The translations under genes were made by a program, and so were the position numbers. From positions 51,887 through 115,886 of the forward strand of contig SVPE01000009.1 of the NCBI GenBank assembly GCA_015066015.1: 64,000 nt of DNA, in the 5' to 3' direction. This document shows, piece by piece, positions 43,745-53,138 of the stretch. The DNA is from Oscillospiraceae bacterium. Lineage in GTDB: Bacteria > Bacillota > Clostridia > Oscillospirales > Acutalibacteraceae. Positions within the stretch are counted from its first letter, which is position 1. Every line of letters starts with the position of its first letter. Under the pieces are notes generated by a model, which saw only the letters and a program-made list of their open reading frames with translations, was not told where the DNA came from and searched no databases.

Positions 43745-43770
43745 CTGCTCCTTTGAAGGAGCAGTTTTTT
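43745..43770 (+). terminator. Terminator of the 4Fe-4S protein gene
   Basis: CTGCTCCTT/AAGGAGCAG with six T residues. Confidence 0.9.
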
Positions 43771-43943
43771 GTGCCTTGCATGTTTATTTTTCAAAAAATT
43801 CTGCATAACTGTTGCGCCTTCCTGTTTAAGCACTCTACAGAATTATTTGTCAGTATTGTAATTAAATTATTTTTGGTGTATTATGTAGTCAGTTAATATT
43901 TTTGAAGTCAGCTGATATTCATACATAAATGCGAGGTTTACAT

Positions 43944-45491
43944 ATGAAAACCGTAAGAACAGTAAAAGACAAACTCGGCACCCTTCTGTTCGGCAAGGAT
44001 TTACGTGTTACAGAGGGTGAGCCCTACACCGAAGTGCGTGAAGGCGATTATTCGTCGTATTACCCGGTCGGAAATTACATAGATTTCGATCAACTCATAC
44101 CCGAAAACAGTCTCAGCATCATAGCATTCGGTGCAGATACCGATAAAGACGAAAATGAAAACACCTCGGCTATTCAGTCGGCTATCGACAAATGCCACTC
44201 AGACGGCGGAGGTACAGTCCTTATAGAAGGCGGACATTACACCGTAACCACACTTTATCTTCGCTCAGGTGTAACCCTGTTTATCGAAAAAAACAGTGCC
44301 CTTTCAGCTAACACCTCGGGAAAAGGCTACAGTCACAACGCTCTGATTTACGCTTTTGACTGTGACAGCATCACCATTACCGGCGGAGGGAAAATCATCG
44401 GTAACGGTACACTTTTCGGACTTAAGCCTGTCAAAGAAAACATGTTCTCCCCTTCACCGGTTATCGATGTAATCCGTATGCGTCAGGACTACCGCGCACA
44501 ACTGCGGTTTGCCCATAAATCAAAGTACGGCTCCATTCTTCTTACGGAAAAATGCAGAAATGTTAAAATACATAATATCATATTTGAGGACTCGCCCTGG
44601 TGGACATATAAGATGCTGATGTGCAACGAAGTCACAATTACAGACACTGTAATCAATAATAACAGAAACGTTGCAAACTCTGACGGCTTTGACATAGCAG
44701 GCAGCTGCAATGTCAGCATCGACCATTGCTTTGTTTCCACTGCCGATGACGGAGTTGTACTGAAAAACGCCGTCTGGTGCGGCTGCGAAAAAGAGATGTA
44801 CAACATAAAAATCAGAAACTGCGAGGTCATTTCAAGAACAAATTGCTTTAAAATCGGCACTGAAACAACCTACGATATATACGGTGTAACTGTCGAAGAC
44901 TGCAAATTCTTTATGACAGACCTTTATCCCGGTGCAGTTTCGGGAATTTCCCTTGAGGCCTGCGACGGTGCAAGGGTACACGATATAACGGTACGAAATA
45001 TTTATATGAACAGATGCACCTGTCCCTTGTTCATCCGTCTTTGCAACCGTAACAGAGCCGCAGAGGTAACCTCCTCAACGGCAAACAAAACCGAAATCGT
45101 AAAAGAGGATGACAACACCCGACCTGTAAATAAGAGCACCTTTGACGGCAAGAGTGAGATTTACAATATAACAGTAGAAAACATTACATCAGAAAACGCC
45201 GAGCTTCCCGTTATAGTTGCAGGCTACAGACAGAAAAGCAAAACAAAGCCATGCAGAAATATTACTCTGAGAAACTTTGATATCACCTACCGCGATGCAA
45301 CCGAAATCGAGGACAGGCGACTTTTCATCCCGGAATATGCAAAGGTTTATCCCGAGTGCTGGAGATTCAGAAATCTGCCCGCATATGCACTTTGGGCAAG
45401 GCACTGTGAGAATCTTAAAATTGAGAATTTCAACTGTAAGGGAATCTGCGGCACCTGGCGCAAAGAAAAAATCCTTATCGACTGCAGATAA
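43944..45491 (+). CDS. GH28-like (polygalacturonase family) beta-helix protein
   Basis: 515 aa; start at the ATG 7 nt after GAGGT. Right-handed beta-helix with IIAFGADTDKDENENTSAIQSAIDKC at the entry (typical pectinase start) and the catalytic-site repeats NSDGFDIAG and TADDGVVLKN. The family's GHG histidine is replaced by TNC (SRTNCFKIGTE), so catalysis may be altered or the enzyme belongs to a distant clade. No signal peptide. It probably acts on galacturonide or rhamnogalacturonan fragments after import. 35 nt upstream of the next secreted gene. Confidence 0.8.
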   Translation: MKTVRTVKDKLGTLLFGKDLRVTEGEPYTEVREGDYSSYYPVGNYIDFDQLIPENSLSIIAFGADTDKDENENTSAIQSAIDKCHSDGGGTVLIEGGHYTVTTLYLRSGVTLFIEKNSALSANTSGKGYSHNALIYAFDCDSITITGGGKIIGNGTLFGLKPVKENMFSPSPVIDVIRMRQDYRAQLRFAHKSKYGSILLTEKCRNVKIHNIIFEDSPWWTYKMLMCNEVTITDTVINNNRNVANSDGFDIAGSCNVSIDHCFVSTADDGVVLKNAVWCGCEKEMYNIKIRNCEVISRTNCFKIGTETTYDIYGVTVEDCKFFMTDLYPGAVSGISLEACDGARVHDITVRNIYMNRCTCPLFIRLCNRNRAAEVTSSTANKTEIVKEDDNTRPVNKSTFDGKSEIYNITVENITSENAELPVIVAGYRQKSKTKPCRNITLRNFDITYRDATEIEDRRLFIPEYAKVYPECWRFRNLPAYALWARHCENLKIENFNCKGICGTWRKEKILIDCR

Positions 45492-45526
45492 AATACTTTT
45501 ACATTTCAGAAAAGGAGCAGACGGAA

Positions 45527-47092
45527 ATGAAATCTTTTTTTATTAAAATACTCTCTGCAATTTCAGCCTTTCTTATGCTGTTTTTAAGCCCGGGCGGTCA
45601 TATCAGACAACCGAAGCTTGCAGAAAAATGTCCCGCCTTTTACGGCAATGTTGCTACAGCGAATCCTCTTGAAGACAAAGGCAATCTTCCCATACCTCAG
45701 CATCCGTTTCTTGCAGCTGAAGGCACCAACGGTATGCACGGCAACTCATACAACACGGACACCTATGACTATATGGGGCCTCTTGGTATCAATCCCGTTG
45801 TAAAGTCACGTTCGATGAATGTTTTCGGCGGACTTGTTGCCACACTGATGTTTGATTCCAAGGGCAGAATTATGTGCATCAGCGGTAATGTAGTCGGGTT
45901 CCGCCTTCTTCTTATCGATGCCGATACCCTTGAAATTCTTGCCGAAACAAGACTTCCTCAACGCGCCTCAACAGTTGAAGCAATCAAATCCTTTGATTTT
46001 GACAAAATCTCCTCAGACACGTCAGGCGGTGCATACTGCCATCTGTTGGAGGGTGACAGACCAATTATCGGAAACTCCGACAACGTTATTCAGATATTCT
46101 ACATTGACGAATCCTCAGGCAAGCCCGAATGGCAGATAGAAAAGGAGTGGGATATCAGCTCCTATCTCCCCGAAGGCTCATATCTTACCGATGCCATTCC
46201 CGACTATAAAGGAAACATCTGGTTTGTAACACGTCCCGGTGAGGTAGGCTACATTGACGCCGAAACCGAAGAGGTGCAGCTTATGAAGCTCGAGGGCGAA
46301 GAAATACAGAACACTCTTGCAATCTGCGAAGACGGAATCTACATTGTTTCCGATACGGCAATGTACCGTTTTGATATAGGCGAAGACAAAATCCCACACT
46401 ACACCTGGAGAACTGCTTACGACAGAGGTACAACTCTTAAGCCCGGCGCAATAAATCAGGGTTCGGGCACAACGCCTACTCTTCTTGATGTTCCCGTTTA
46501 CGATGAAGAGGGCGAAGGCGCAAAGCAGGTCGGTGTAAGAAAGCTCTGTGCAATAACTGACAATGCCGACGGCAGAGTAAATATAGTCATTTATGACCGT
46601 ACAACCGGTGAAATTGTTGATCAGCTTCCGCTTTTCACCGAAGGCAAATCAGTAAGTGAAAACTCCATTGTCGCGTACGGACGTTCATTCATTATTGAAA
46701 ACAACTATTCAGAATCCGGAGCAGGATTTCTTGTAAACGATCCTACAAGTGAACCCGGTGTTACAAGAATTGATATGAACTTTGACTGTACCGAGGCCTT
46801 TGTTGTCTGGGAAAGTGAAGAAGCATCAGCTACGGTAGTGCCTAAAATGTCAACAGAAAACGGCATTCTCTACCTGTACACGAGAGTGAAGAATGATGAC
46901 ATCCCCGAAAAAGCTGTCGCATGGTATCTTACCGCAGTTGATTTCAGAACGGGTGAAACACTCTATAAAGTATTCACAGGCTGCGGTAAAAACTGGAACA
47001 ATTCATACGGTCCGATAACAATCGGGCCCAACGGAAAGGCTTATGTAGGCGTCTTCAACGGTCTTATTTCAATTGAAGACACAGAGAAATAA
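45527..47092 (+). CDS. Secreted beta-propeller-like protein
   Basis: 521 aa. A signal peptide is clear (MKSFFIKILSAISAFLMLFLSPGG). The body repeats blades of four strands with patterns such as GRIMCISGNVVGFRLLLIDADTLEILAETRLP, GNIWFVTRPGEVGYIDAETEEV, DGIYIVSDTAMYRFDI and NGKAYVGVFNGLISIEDTE, like PQQ/WD-type propellers. No catalytic motif was seen. It may bind a polysaccharide or a cell-wall glycan. RBS GGAGCAGACGGAA; probably co-transcribed with the GH28-like gene and followed by a terminator. Confidence 0.72.
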   Translation: MKSFFIKILSAISAFLMLFLSPGGHIRQPKLAEKCPAFYGNVATANPLEDKGNLPIPQHPFLAAEGTNGMHGNSYNTDTYDYMGPLGINPVVKSRSMNVFGGLVATLMFDSKGRIMCISGNVVGFRLLLIDADTLEILAETRLPQRASTVEAIKSFDFDKISSDTSGGAYCHLLEGDRPIIGNSDNVIQIFYIDESSGKPEWQIEKEWDISSYLPEGSYLTDAIPDYKGNIWFVTRPGEVGYIDAETEEVQLMKLEGEEIQNTLAICEDGIYIVSDTAMYRFDIGEDKIPHYTWRTAYDRGTTLKPGAINQGSGTTPTLLDVPVYDEEGEGAKQVGVRKLCAITDNADGRVNIVIYDRTTGEIVDQLPLFTEGKSVSENSIVAYGRSFIIENNYSESGAGFLVNDPTSEPGVTRIDMNFDCTEAFVVWESEEASATVVPKMSTENGILYLYTRVKNDDIPEKAVAWYLTAVDFRTGETLYKVFTGCGKNWNNSYGPITIGPNGKAYVGVFNGLISIEDTEK

Positions 47093-47110
47093 CTCCCCGA
47101 TAAAGCATAT

Positions 47111-47152
47111 CTGTGGCTGCAGGATAAAATGCCTTGCAGCCACAGCTTTTTC
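47111..47152 (+). terminator. Terminator
   Basis: CTGTGGCTGCA...TGCAGCCACAG followed by CTTTTTCT. Confidence 0.9.
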
Positions 47153-47169
47153 TATTTCAGCTGATTTAA

Positions 47170-47198
47170 TTGACAAGAAAGCCTGCTGATCATATAAT
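47170..47198 (+). promoter_or_regulatory. Perfect-consensus promoter of the macro-domain gene
   Basis: TTGACA, 17 nt, TATAAT. No operator palindrome is visible, suggesting strong constitutive transcription. Confidence 0.8.
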
Positions 47199-47232
47199 TG
47201 AATCAGAAATTAAATTGATTTGAGGTGATTCT

Positions 47233-48336
47233 ATGCCCCTTCAGATAATACGTCAGGACATAACCCAAATGCAGGTTGATGCCATCGTCAATACAACCAA
47301 TGAAAAAATGATAGGCTACAGCGGCGTTGATCTTGCTGTACATACTGCCGCAGGCCCGGAGCTTGATGCGCTCTGCTCTACACTTGGGCCTCTCGGTCTC
47401 GGCTCAGCAACAATCACGCCCGGCTACAATCTAAACGCGAAATACATCATCCACACCTCAGGACCCGTATGGCACGGCGGATTACAAGGTGAAAGCATCA
47501 TTCTGAAATCATGCTACACTGAATCTCTGAAGCTGGCAGTTGAAAACGGTTGTGAATCCGTAGCCTTCCCTCTCATATCTTCAGGTGCTTACGGTTACCC
47601 GAAAGACAAGGTGCTGAAATTTGCAATTCAGGTTATAAGCGAGTTCCTTTTTTTGCACGAGCTGACGGTTTACCTTTGTGTTTATGACCGCACCTCCTAT
47701 GAATTCAGCAAAGAGCTTTTCAACGACATCATCGACTTCATCGGCGGAAATATTCCTCACGATCCGGTCAGAGATTACACGTTCTTATCTAAGTGTGCCC
47801 GCTTTGAGCCGATGCCTCTTGCCGAAAAAGAAAGCTGTGATTATTCAATCGGTGCACCTCCACCGTTGGCAAGTATACCTGCTGCCAAGCCTCAGGAATC
47901 AGTTTCTCAGTCTAAAAAGCGTGCTCCTCTGCTTAAAAAGAAGCATCACAGCAGCGTTGAGGATATGACCTTTGAGGAATATATGAAAGCTATGGACAAA
48001 TCCTTTGCATATAAGCTTTTCGACCTGATTGACGCAAGCGGGATGACTGACATTGAGTGCTACAAAAAGGCAAATATTGACAAAAAGACCTTTTCAAAAA
48101 TCAAATGCAACCCTCAGACATACAGACCCTCAAAGCAAACGGCAGTCGCCTTTGCAATAGCTTTGCAGCTTGACCTTGACCAAACTCAGGATCTGCTTGC
48201 TTCGGCAGGACTCACGCTATCGCGCAGCTTCACTTTTGATAAAATCATACGCTACTTTATACAGAAAGAAATTTATGATATTTTCGTCATCAACGAAGCA
48301 CTTTTCGAGTTTGATCAGGTGCTTCTGGGTTGCTGA
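47233..48336 (+). CDS. Macro-domain protein with C-terminal HTH-like module
   Basis: 367 aa. Macro domain at about 1-170: VDAIVNTTNEKMIGYSGVDLAVHTAAG (ADP-ribose loop), YIIHTSGPVW and AFPLISSGAYGYPKDK. A Pro/Ser/Lys linker (about 195-235) leads to a helical C-terminal domain (about 245-367; LFDLIDASGMTDIECYKKANIDKKTFSKIKCNP...) that resembles an XRE-type helix-turn-helix used in many clostridial proteins. Likely binds or hydrolyses ADP-ribose derivatives; the fused module may target it to nucleic acid or a partner. RBS TTGAGGTGATT. The rhamnosidase gene follows after 106 nt. Confidence 0.82.
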   Translation: MPLQIIRQDITQMQVDAIVNTTNEKMIGYSGVDLAVHTAAGPELDALCSTLGPLGLGSATITPGYNLNAKYIIHTSGPVWHGGLQGESIILKSCYTESLKLAVENGCESVAFPLISSGAYGYPKDKVLKFAIQVISEFLFLHELTVYLCVYDRTSYEFSKELFNDIIDFIGGNIPHDPVRDYTFLSKCARFEPMPLAEKESCDYSIGAPPPLASIPAAKPQESVSQSKKRAPLLKKKHHSSVEDMTFEEYMKAMDKSFAYKLFDLIDASGMTDIECYKKANIDKKTFSKIKCNPQTYRPSKQTAVAFAIALQLDLDQTQDLLASAGLTLSRSFTFDKIIRYFIQKEIYDIFVINEALFEFDQVLLGC

Positions 48337-48442
48337 TTCAGAAAACGCGAAACAGACACGGATACAATCAAAAAAATATACGGATAATAGGCTTTTCGTA
48401 TGTGATTATACAATTCACAACTGCATCAGCGAGGTTATGGAA

Positions 48443-50563
48443 ATGTTAAAAGCAAACTGGATACTCCCCGACTACAACATGGGCAAGGTATGTCCTCTTT
48501 TCAGGAAGGATTTCAACATTGATAAGAAACCGTATTCTGCAACATTGCATATTACAGCGCGTGGCGTCTACGAAGCGACTCTTAACGGTCGGCGTGTCGG
48601 TGATTTTATTATGGCGCCCGGCTGGACATCCTACCACAACCGTCTTCAGGTGCAGTCCTATGACGTAACCAAGCTGTTACAGAAGGATAACACTTTGATT
48701 TTAGAGCTTGCCGAGGGCTGGTTCTGGCGGCTTAAAAAGTCTCAGCCAAAGGCAATTATAGCTGAGCTGCATATCGTCTACGATGACGGCACAGAAGAAA
48801 GCATCGGTACCGATGAAAGCTGGTTAGTTGCCGAAAGCAACCTACGGTTCTGCCATTTGTATAACGGTATTGTATATGATGCCACTCACACCCCTGTTTT
48901 TGACACTTGTGCGGCAATTGCAAAAGACAACTCTCAGAATCTCCTGACAGCACAGGAGGGCGAAACCGTAAAAGAGCAGGAGCGTCTTAGTGTAAAAGAG
49001 GTTATCATCACACCAAAGGGTGAAACCGTGCTGGATTTCGGCCAGAATATGACAGGCTATCTTGAAATCACCATAAATGCAAAACAGGGAGATGAATTGT
49101 CATTTGCCTTCGGTGAAATTCTCGATAAGAACGGTAACTTCTATAATGAAAACTACCGCAGTGCAAAAGCACTTTATAAATATATCTGCAAGGACGGCGT
49201 GCAGACATACAAGCCAAGCCTCACCTTCTACGGCTTCCGCTACGTACGCGTGGATTCATATCCCGCAGAGGTTTTACCTGAAAACTTCACTGCCGTCGTA
49301 GTACACAGTGATATGAAGCGTACGGGATACATCGAAAGCTCGGATCCCCTTCTCAATCAGCTTTTCAGTAATATTATCTGGGGACAAAAGAGCAATTTTC
49401 TTGACATTCCCACCGACTGCCCACAGCGCGATGAAAGATTGGGATGGACAGGAGATGCGCAGGTATTTATCCGTACCGCAAGCTATAACTACGATGTGCT
49501 TAAGTTTTTCAAAAAGTGGCTCGGCGATGTCAAGGCTGAGCAGTATGAAAACGGAGCGGTTCCCGACTTTATACCGTCTATATATCCGCGAAAGCCACGC
49601 ATAAGTACTGCATGGAGTGACGCAATTGCTATTTGTCCCTGGCAGTGCTATCTCACATACGGCGACAGAGAAATTATAGAAAACCTCTTTGAGCCTGTCA
49701 GAAAATGGGTGGATTATATCACGAAAACCACCACCAAGAAAAATCTTTGGTTCGGCGGCGACCATTATGCGGACTGGTTGGAGCTCGGAGGAAAATACGG
49801 CAAATTCAAAGGGCCCACCCGTGATGACCTCGTCGCCTCTGCCTATTATGCCAACTCAGTAAATCTCCTTACTAAAATGGGTAAGGTGCTGAATCTTGAT
49901 ATCAGTGCTTATGAAGAGCTTCACAGGAACATTCGTTCAGCTTTCATCAAAGAATTCCGCGATAAATTCAAGACACAGACCGAGCATATAATGGCTCTGC
50001 AGTTTGAGCTTACGGATAAGCCTCAGGCAGTTGCGGATTCACTCGCAGAGCTTATTCACAGGCAGGGAGATATAATACAAACAGGCTTTGTCGGAACGCC
50101 CTACATTCTGCATGTATTGTCCCGATACGGTTACACAGAGCTTGCATACACGCTTCTGCTGAGAAAGGAATACCCGTCATGGCTATATCCCATAAGCAAA
50201 GGCGCAACCACTATATGGGAGCATTGGGACGGCATTAAACCTGACGGCAACATCTGGCCCGTATCAATGAATTCCTATAACCACTATGCATACGGCGCAG
50301 TCGGCGACTGGATGTACGGCGTTATAGCAGGCATCAATACCGTTGAGAACGCCCCGGGCTTTGAAAAAGTTCATTTTGCACCTGTAAGTGATGACCGTAT
50401 TGATTGGTTCAAAGCTGAAATCAACACTGCAAGAGGTAAGGTGTGCTCACGCTGGTGGCACGAAAACGGCAAGGTCCATTATGAAATCATCACTCCTGTC
50501 GATTCCACTGCTTTTATAGAGGGTAAAGAATACACCCTTTCTCCCGGCACACATATTTTCTGA
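48443..50563 (+). CDS. GH78 alpha-L-rhamnosidase, cytoplasmic
   Basis: 706 aa from the ATG 8 nt after GAGG; upstream in-frame sequence overlaps the macro gene and is rejected. Beta-sandwich N-terminal domains (GVYEATLNGRRVG, LDFGQNMTGYLEI) lead to an alpha/alpha barrel with the family signature DCPQRDERLGWTGDAQVF (acid residues D and E) and the late ATTIWEHWDG glutamate. Lacks a signal peptide, so it acts on imported rhamnosides, for example rhamnogalacturonan fragments. It is the second GH78 of the window, the other being secreted. Ends at a strong hairpin. Confidence 0.92.
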   Translation: MLKANWILPDYNMGKVCPLFRKDFNIDKKPYSATLHITARGVYEATLNGRRVGDFIMAPGWTSYHNRLQVQSYDVTKLLQKDNTLILELAEGWFWRLKKSQPKAIIAELHIVYDDGTEESIGTDESWLVAESNLRFCHLYNGIVYDATHTPVFDTCAAIAKDNSQNLLTAQEGETVKEQERLSVKEVIITPKGETVLDFGQNMTGYLEITINAKQGDELSFAFGEILDKNGNFYNENYRSAKALYKYICKDGVQTYKPSLTFYGFRYVRVDSYPAEVLPENFTAVVVHSDMKRTGYIESSDPLLNQLFSNIIWGQKSNFLDIPTDCPQRDERLGWTGDAQVFIRTASYNYDVLKFFKKWLGDVKAEQYENGAVPDFIPSIYPRKPRISTAWSDAIAICPWQCYLTYGDREIIENLFEPVRKWVDYITKTTTKKNLWFGGDHYADWLELGGKYGKFKGPTRDDLVASAYYANSVNLLTKMGKVLNLDISAYEELHRNIRSAFIKEFRDKFKTQTEHIMALQFELTDKPQAVADSLAELIHRQGDIIQTGFVGTPYILHVLSRYGYTELAYTLLLRKEYPSWLYPISKGATTIWEHWDGIKPDGNIWPVSMNSYNHYAYGAVGDWMYGVIAGINTVENAPGFEKVHFAPVSDDRIDWFKAEINTARGKVCSRWWHENGKVHYEIITPVDSTAFIEGKEYTLSPGTHIF

Positions 50564-50599
50564 CAGACCGGATTTTGAAACCCACGTTTATAATATTAA

Positions 50600-50620
50600 C
50601 CCCCCGGCTAAGCCGGGGGG
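50600..50620. terminator. GC-rich hairpin between convergent genes
   Basis: CCCCCCGGCT/AGCCGGGGGG, almost without loop, between the rhamnosidase and the M20 peptidase. Confidence 0.7.
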
Positions 50621-50639
50621 TCCTATTTCATGTTATGTC

Positions 50640-51962
50640 TTATGCCTCTCTGATTACATATTTATAGAAATCAACTGCAGGCGCAAGTGTAGCTACATCA
50701 ACATTTTCATCAATGCCGTGAACACTGTCAAGCTGCTGCTTATCAATCTTGAATGGGACGAAACGAAGGCAGCTGTCACAAAGCTTGCAGAAATATCTGC
50801 TGTCTGTTGCCGCATTCATAATATACGGAACAGCCTTGTATTCGGGGAAAACATTGCTTACTGCCTTTTCAATAAACTTAAATGCATCACCCTTGAAATC
50901 TGTAATATCAGACTCGATACCGTCATCAATAATCTCGGTTTCAATGTCATACTTCTTAGCAAGGGCAGTGATAGCATCAACACTCGCTTTCTTTCCCTGA
51001 TGGTGTGAGAAACGCATATTTCCCACAACCCATGCCTCCTGAGGAATAACATTTGCACCCTCGGAGCCCTTGCTCATTGTAAATGCAAGTGTTGTTCTGA
51101 GCATTGCTGCACCTGCAGGTGAAATAGCAGGCATTACCTTTTTGAGCACAGGCTTGAATGTATTGACATTACCGCAGGCTGTTTTCATTATACCGCTCAT
51201 TGTAGGTGCAAAACGAGAAAGCATTTCTTTGACTGTATCTGACATGTAAACATCAAAGCATTCTGCCTTTTCAGCCTCAGCCATGAACTTTCCGAGACGG
51301 ACAAGCGGTGTATTCTTGCCCGGTGCAGATGCGTGACCGCCATTTGATTTGGCAATAAACTTAAGGTCAACATAGCCTTTTTCACCGACGCCGACCATAG
51401 CAAATGTACCGTCAGCACCACCGATAGGATCATAGAGAATCATGCCGCCTTCATCAAGTACCATATAAAATTCCATATTTCTCTCCTGAAGTGCACGTGA
51501 CATGGTTTCGGCTGTTTCGCCGCCCGTTTCTTCTGTACAGGCAGTTACAAAATATGTATCTCTCTTTGGTGTAAAGCCCTCTTTGATAAGCTCTTCAGCA
51601 GCCTGAAGCATCATTGCAAGACCGCCCTTTGTATCAAGAGTACCTCTGCCCCACACCTTGCCGTCTGCAATTGCACCGGAAAATGCAGGGTGTGTCCATT
51701 CACCGCTGGCTTCAACAACATCGTGATGATTCATAAGCATAATGGGCTTCAGAGATGGGTCTGTACCCTTCCATTTAAGCAGAAGGCTGCCATCAAACTC
51801 TTCGCACTCCACTGTATTGAAAAAATTGGGGAAGGTCTCACGAAGCACCTTGTGGAAGCCCAGAAATTTTGTAATATCCTTATTTTCTCTTGATGAAATT
51901 GTCTCAACCTTAATAAGGGTTGAAAGAACTTCAGCGTACTGCATTGCACGGTTTTCGCTCAT
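50640..51962 (-). CDS. M20 family metallopeptidase, second copy
   Basis: 440 aa; start at the ATG 8 nt after AGGAG, because the earlier in-frame ATG overlaps that ribosome binding site. Complete active site: LMNHHDVV, GRGTLDTKGG, CTEETGGE, VLDEGGM and DSVHGIDENV. Same architecture as the paralogue at 4.2 kb, but with the canonical DTKG and otherwise quite diverged, so the two probably have different substrates. Cytoplasmic. Monocistronic between a convergent rhamnosidase and the GH43-containing operon. Confidence 0.88.
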   Translation of the reverse strand: MSENRAMQYAEVLSTLIKVETISSRENKDITKFLGFHKVLRETFPNFFNTVECEEFDGSLLLKWKGTDPSLKPIMLMNHHDVVEASGEWTHPAFSGAIADGKVWGRGTLDTKGGLAMMLQAAEELIKEGFTPKRDTYFVTACTEETGGETAETMSRALQERNMEFYMVLDEGGMILYDPIGGADGTFAMVGVGEKGYVDLKFIAKSNGGHASAPGKNTPLVRLGKFMAEAEKAECFDVYMSDTVKEMLSRFAPTMSGIMKTACGNVNTFKPVLKKVMPAISPAGAAMLRTTLAFTMSKGSEGANVIPQEAWVVGNMRFSHHQGKKASVDAITALAKKYDIETEIIDDGIESDITDFKGDAFKFIEKAVSNVFPEYKAVPYIMNAATDSRYFCKLCDSCLRFVPFKIDKQQLDSVHGIDENVDVATLAPAVDFYKYVIREA

Positions 51963-52214
51963 TTTTAACATCTCCTGAATAAATATATTATAAAAATTAT
52001 ATCATATGTTTCAGGCAAAATAAAGTGTTTTATTGAATTTCTGTCAAAATCAGCAGTATACGGGTACCGATCTGGGTATAAAAATCCCCCTGACTTTATA
52101 CATCTGCTCAGAAGCAACTTCTTCATTATAGCAGTCTGTAAAAACTCAGGGGTTAAACTTATTTTTTTCGGTTATCCATTTCTTGCTCCTGTCACTTACA
52201 GCTTCAACAGAAAT

Positions 52215-53123
52215 TTATAATATTTCTTCAGCTTTGAATTCAGCATTTTTCAAAAGCTCGTACTCCCTTTCAGTAATATGCAGCACAGAGCCGTGGCGCG
52301 GTCTGAGATGATTGAGAGAAAAGCTGTTTTCTCCGACCTTTCGGAAATTGATAAGGTCTGTTGTTTCCTGCATAAAATATCCGCCCTTTTTAAACTGATC
52401 GGCAATCATAACAAACTTATCCGTTCCGAGTATTCTATACAAGCAGTTACCCTCCAGCGCAGTATCAGCCACCGAAACCTTGTTGTCTTCCGGCTCATAA
52501 TAGGGACCGTCAGGTCTGTCTGCCACGCAGTAGCAAATTGCTTCTTTTGCTCCGTCAGCCTGAAAGAGATAGTATTTTCCGTTATGCTCTGTTATATCTG
52601 CATCAATTGCACATAAGCCGCTTTTTGGCTTAAAAAGGACCTCGGGAGACGTTGTAAGATGACAGAAATCCTTGGTATAAGCATACCATGTTATTGTATC
52701 CAAATCGTCGTCTTTATTGTGGTGAGTCCAATAGAGCATATATTCTTTTCTGAATTTATCATAAATAATCTGCGGAGCCCACACTCTGTCGGCATTTTTT
52801 GTATTTTCAAATTGCGAAAAGTCAATTATGCGTTCATTCTGCCAGTTTATTAAATCACTGCTGTCCCAGACAATCATTGAATTATTACTGCTCCAGCCAT
52901 CCTGAGATCTCATATCTGTTGCAATAATATGAAAAACATTATCTTCATCACGGAAAACAAAAGGGTCACGGCAGCATTTTTTACCCTTCGTCTGGATGAT
53001 TACAGGTTTACCCGAATTGACGGAAGAAAAATTATATCCGTCATCGGAAACTGCAAAATGTACCCTTTCCTCATCAGGGTCATTACCCGTAAAATAACAA
53101 AACAGATATTTTGTAAAAGTCAT
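52215..53123 (-). CDS. GH43-family glycosidase (arabinofuranosidase/xylosidase-like)
   Basis: 302 aa forming a five-bladed propeller. The three acid positions of GH43 are recognisable: CRDPFVFRDED (base), ADRVWAPQI with AIDADITE (pKa modulator), and ALEGNCLYRI (acid Glu). No signal peptide. Substrate probably alpha-L-arabinofuranosides or xylosides; no further precision possible. Last gene of an operon with a secreted GH78 and a phosphoesterase, 15 nt after the latter. RBS AGAGGC. Confidence 0.82.
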   Translation of the reverse strand: MTFTKYLFCYFTGNDPDEERVHFAVSDDGYNFSSVNSGKPVIIQTKGKKCCRDPFVFRDEDNVFHIIATDMRSQDGWSSNNSMIVWDSSDLINWQNERIIDFSQFENTKNADRVWAPQIIYDKFRKEYMLYWTHHNKDDDLDTITWYAYTKDFCHLTTSPEVLFKPKSGLCAIDADITEHNGKYYLFQADGAKEAICYCVADRPDGPYYEPEDNKVSVADTALEGNCLYRILGTDKFVMIADQFKKGGYFMQETTDLINFRKVGENSFSLNHLRPRHGSVLHITEREYELLKNAEFKAEEIL

Positions 53124-53138
53124 ACTGTAGCCTCTGCG

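Noticed and set aside
48170..48442. N-terminal extension of the cytoplasmic rhamnosidase
   Set aside because: It overlaps the macro-domain gene in another frame and the ribosome binding site lies just before 48443.
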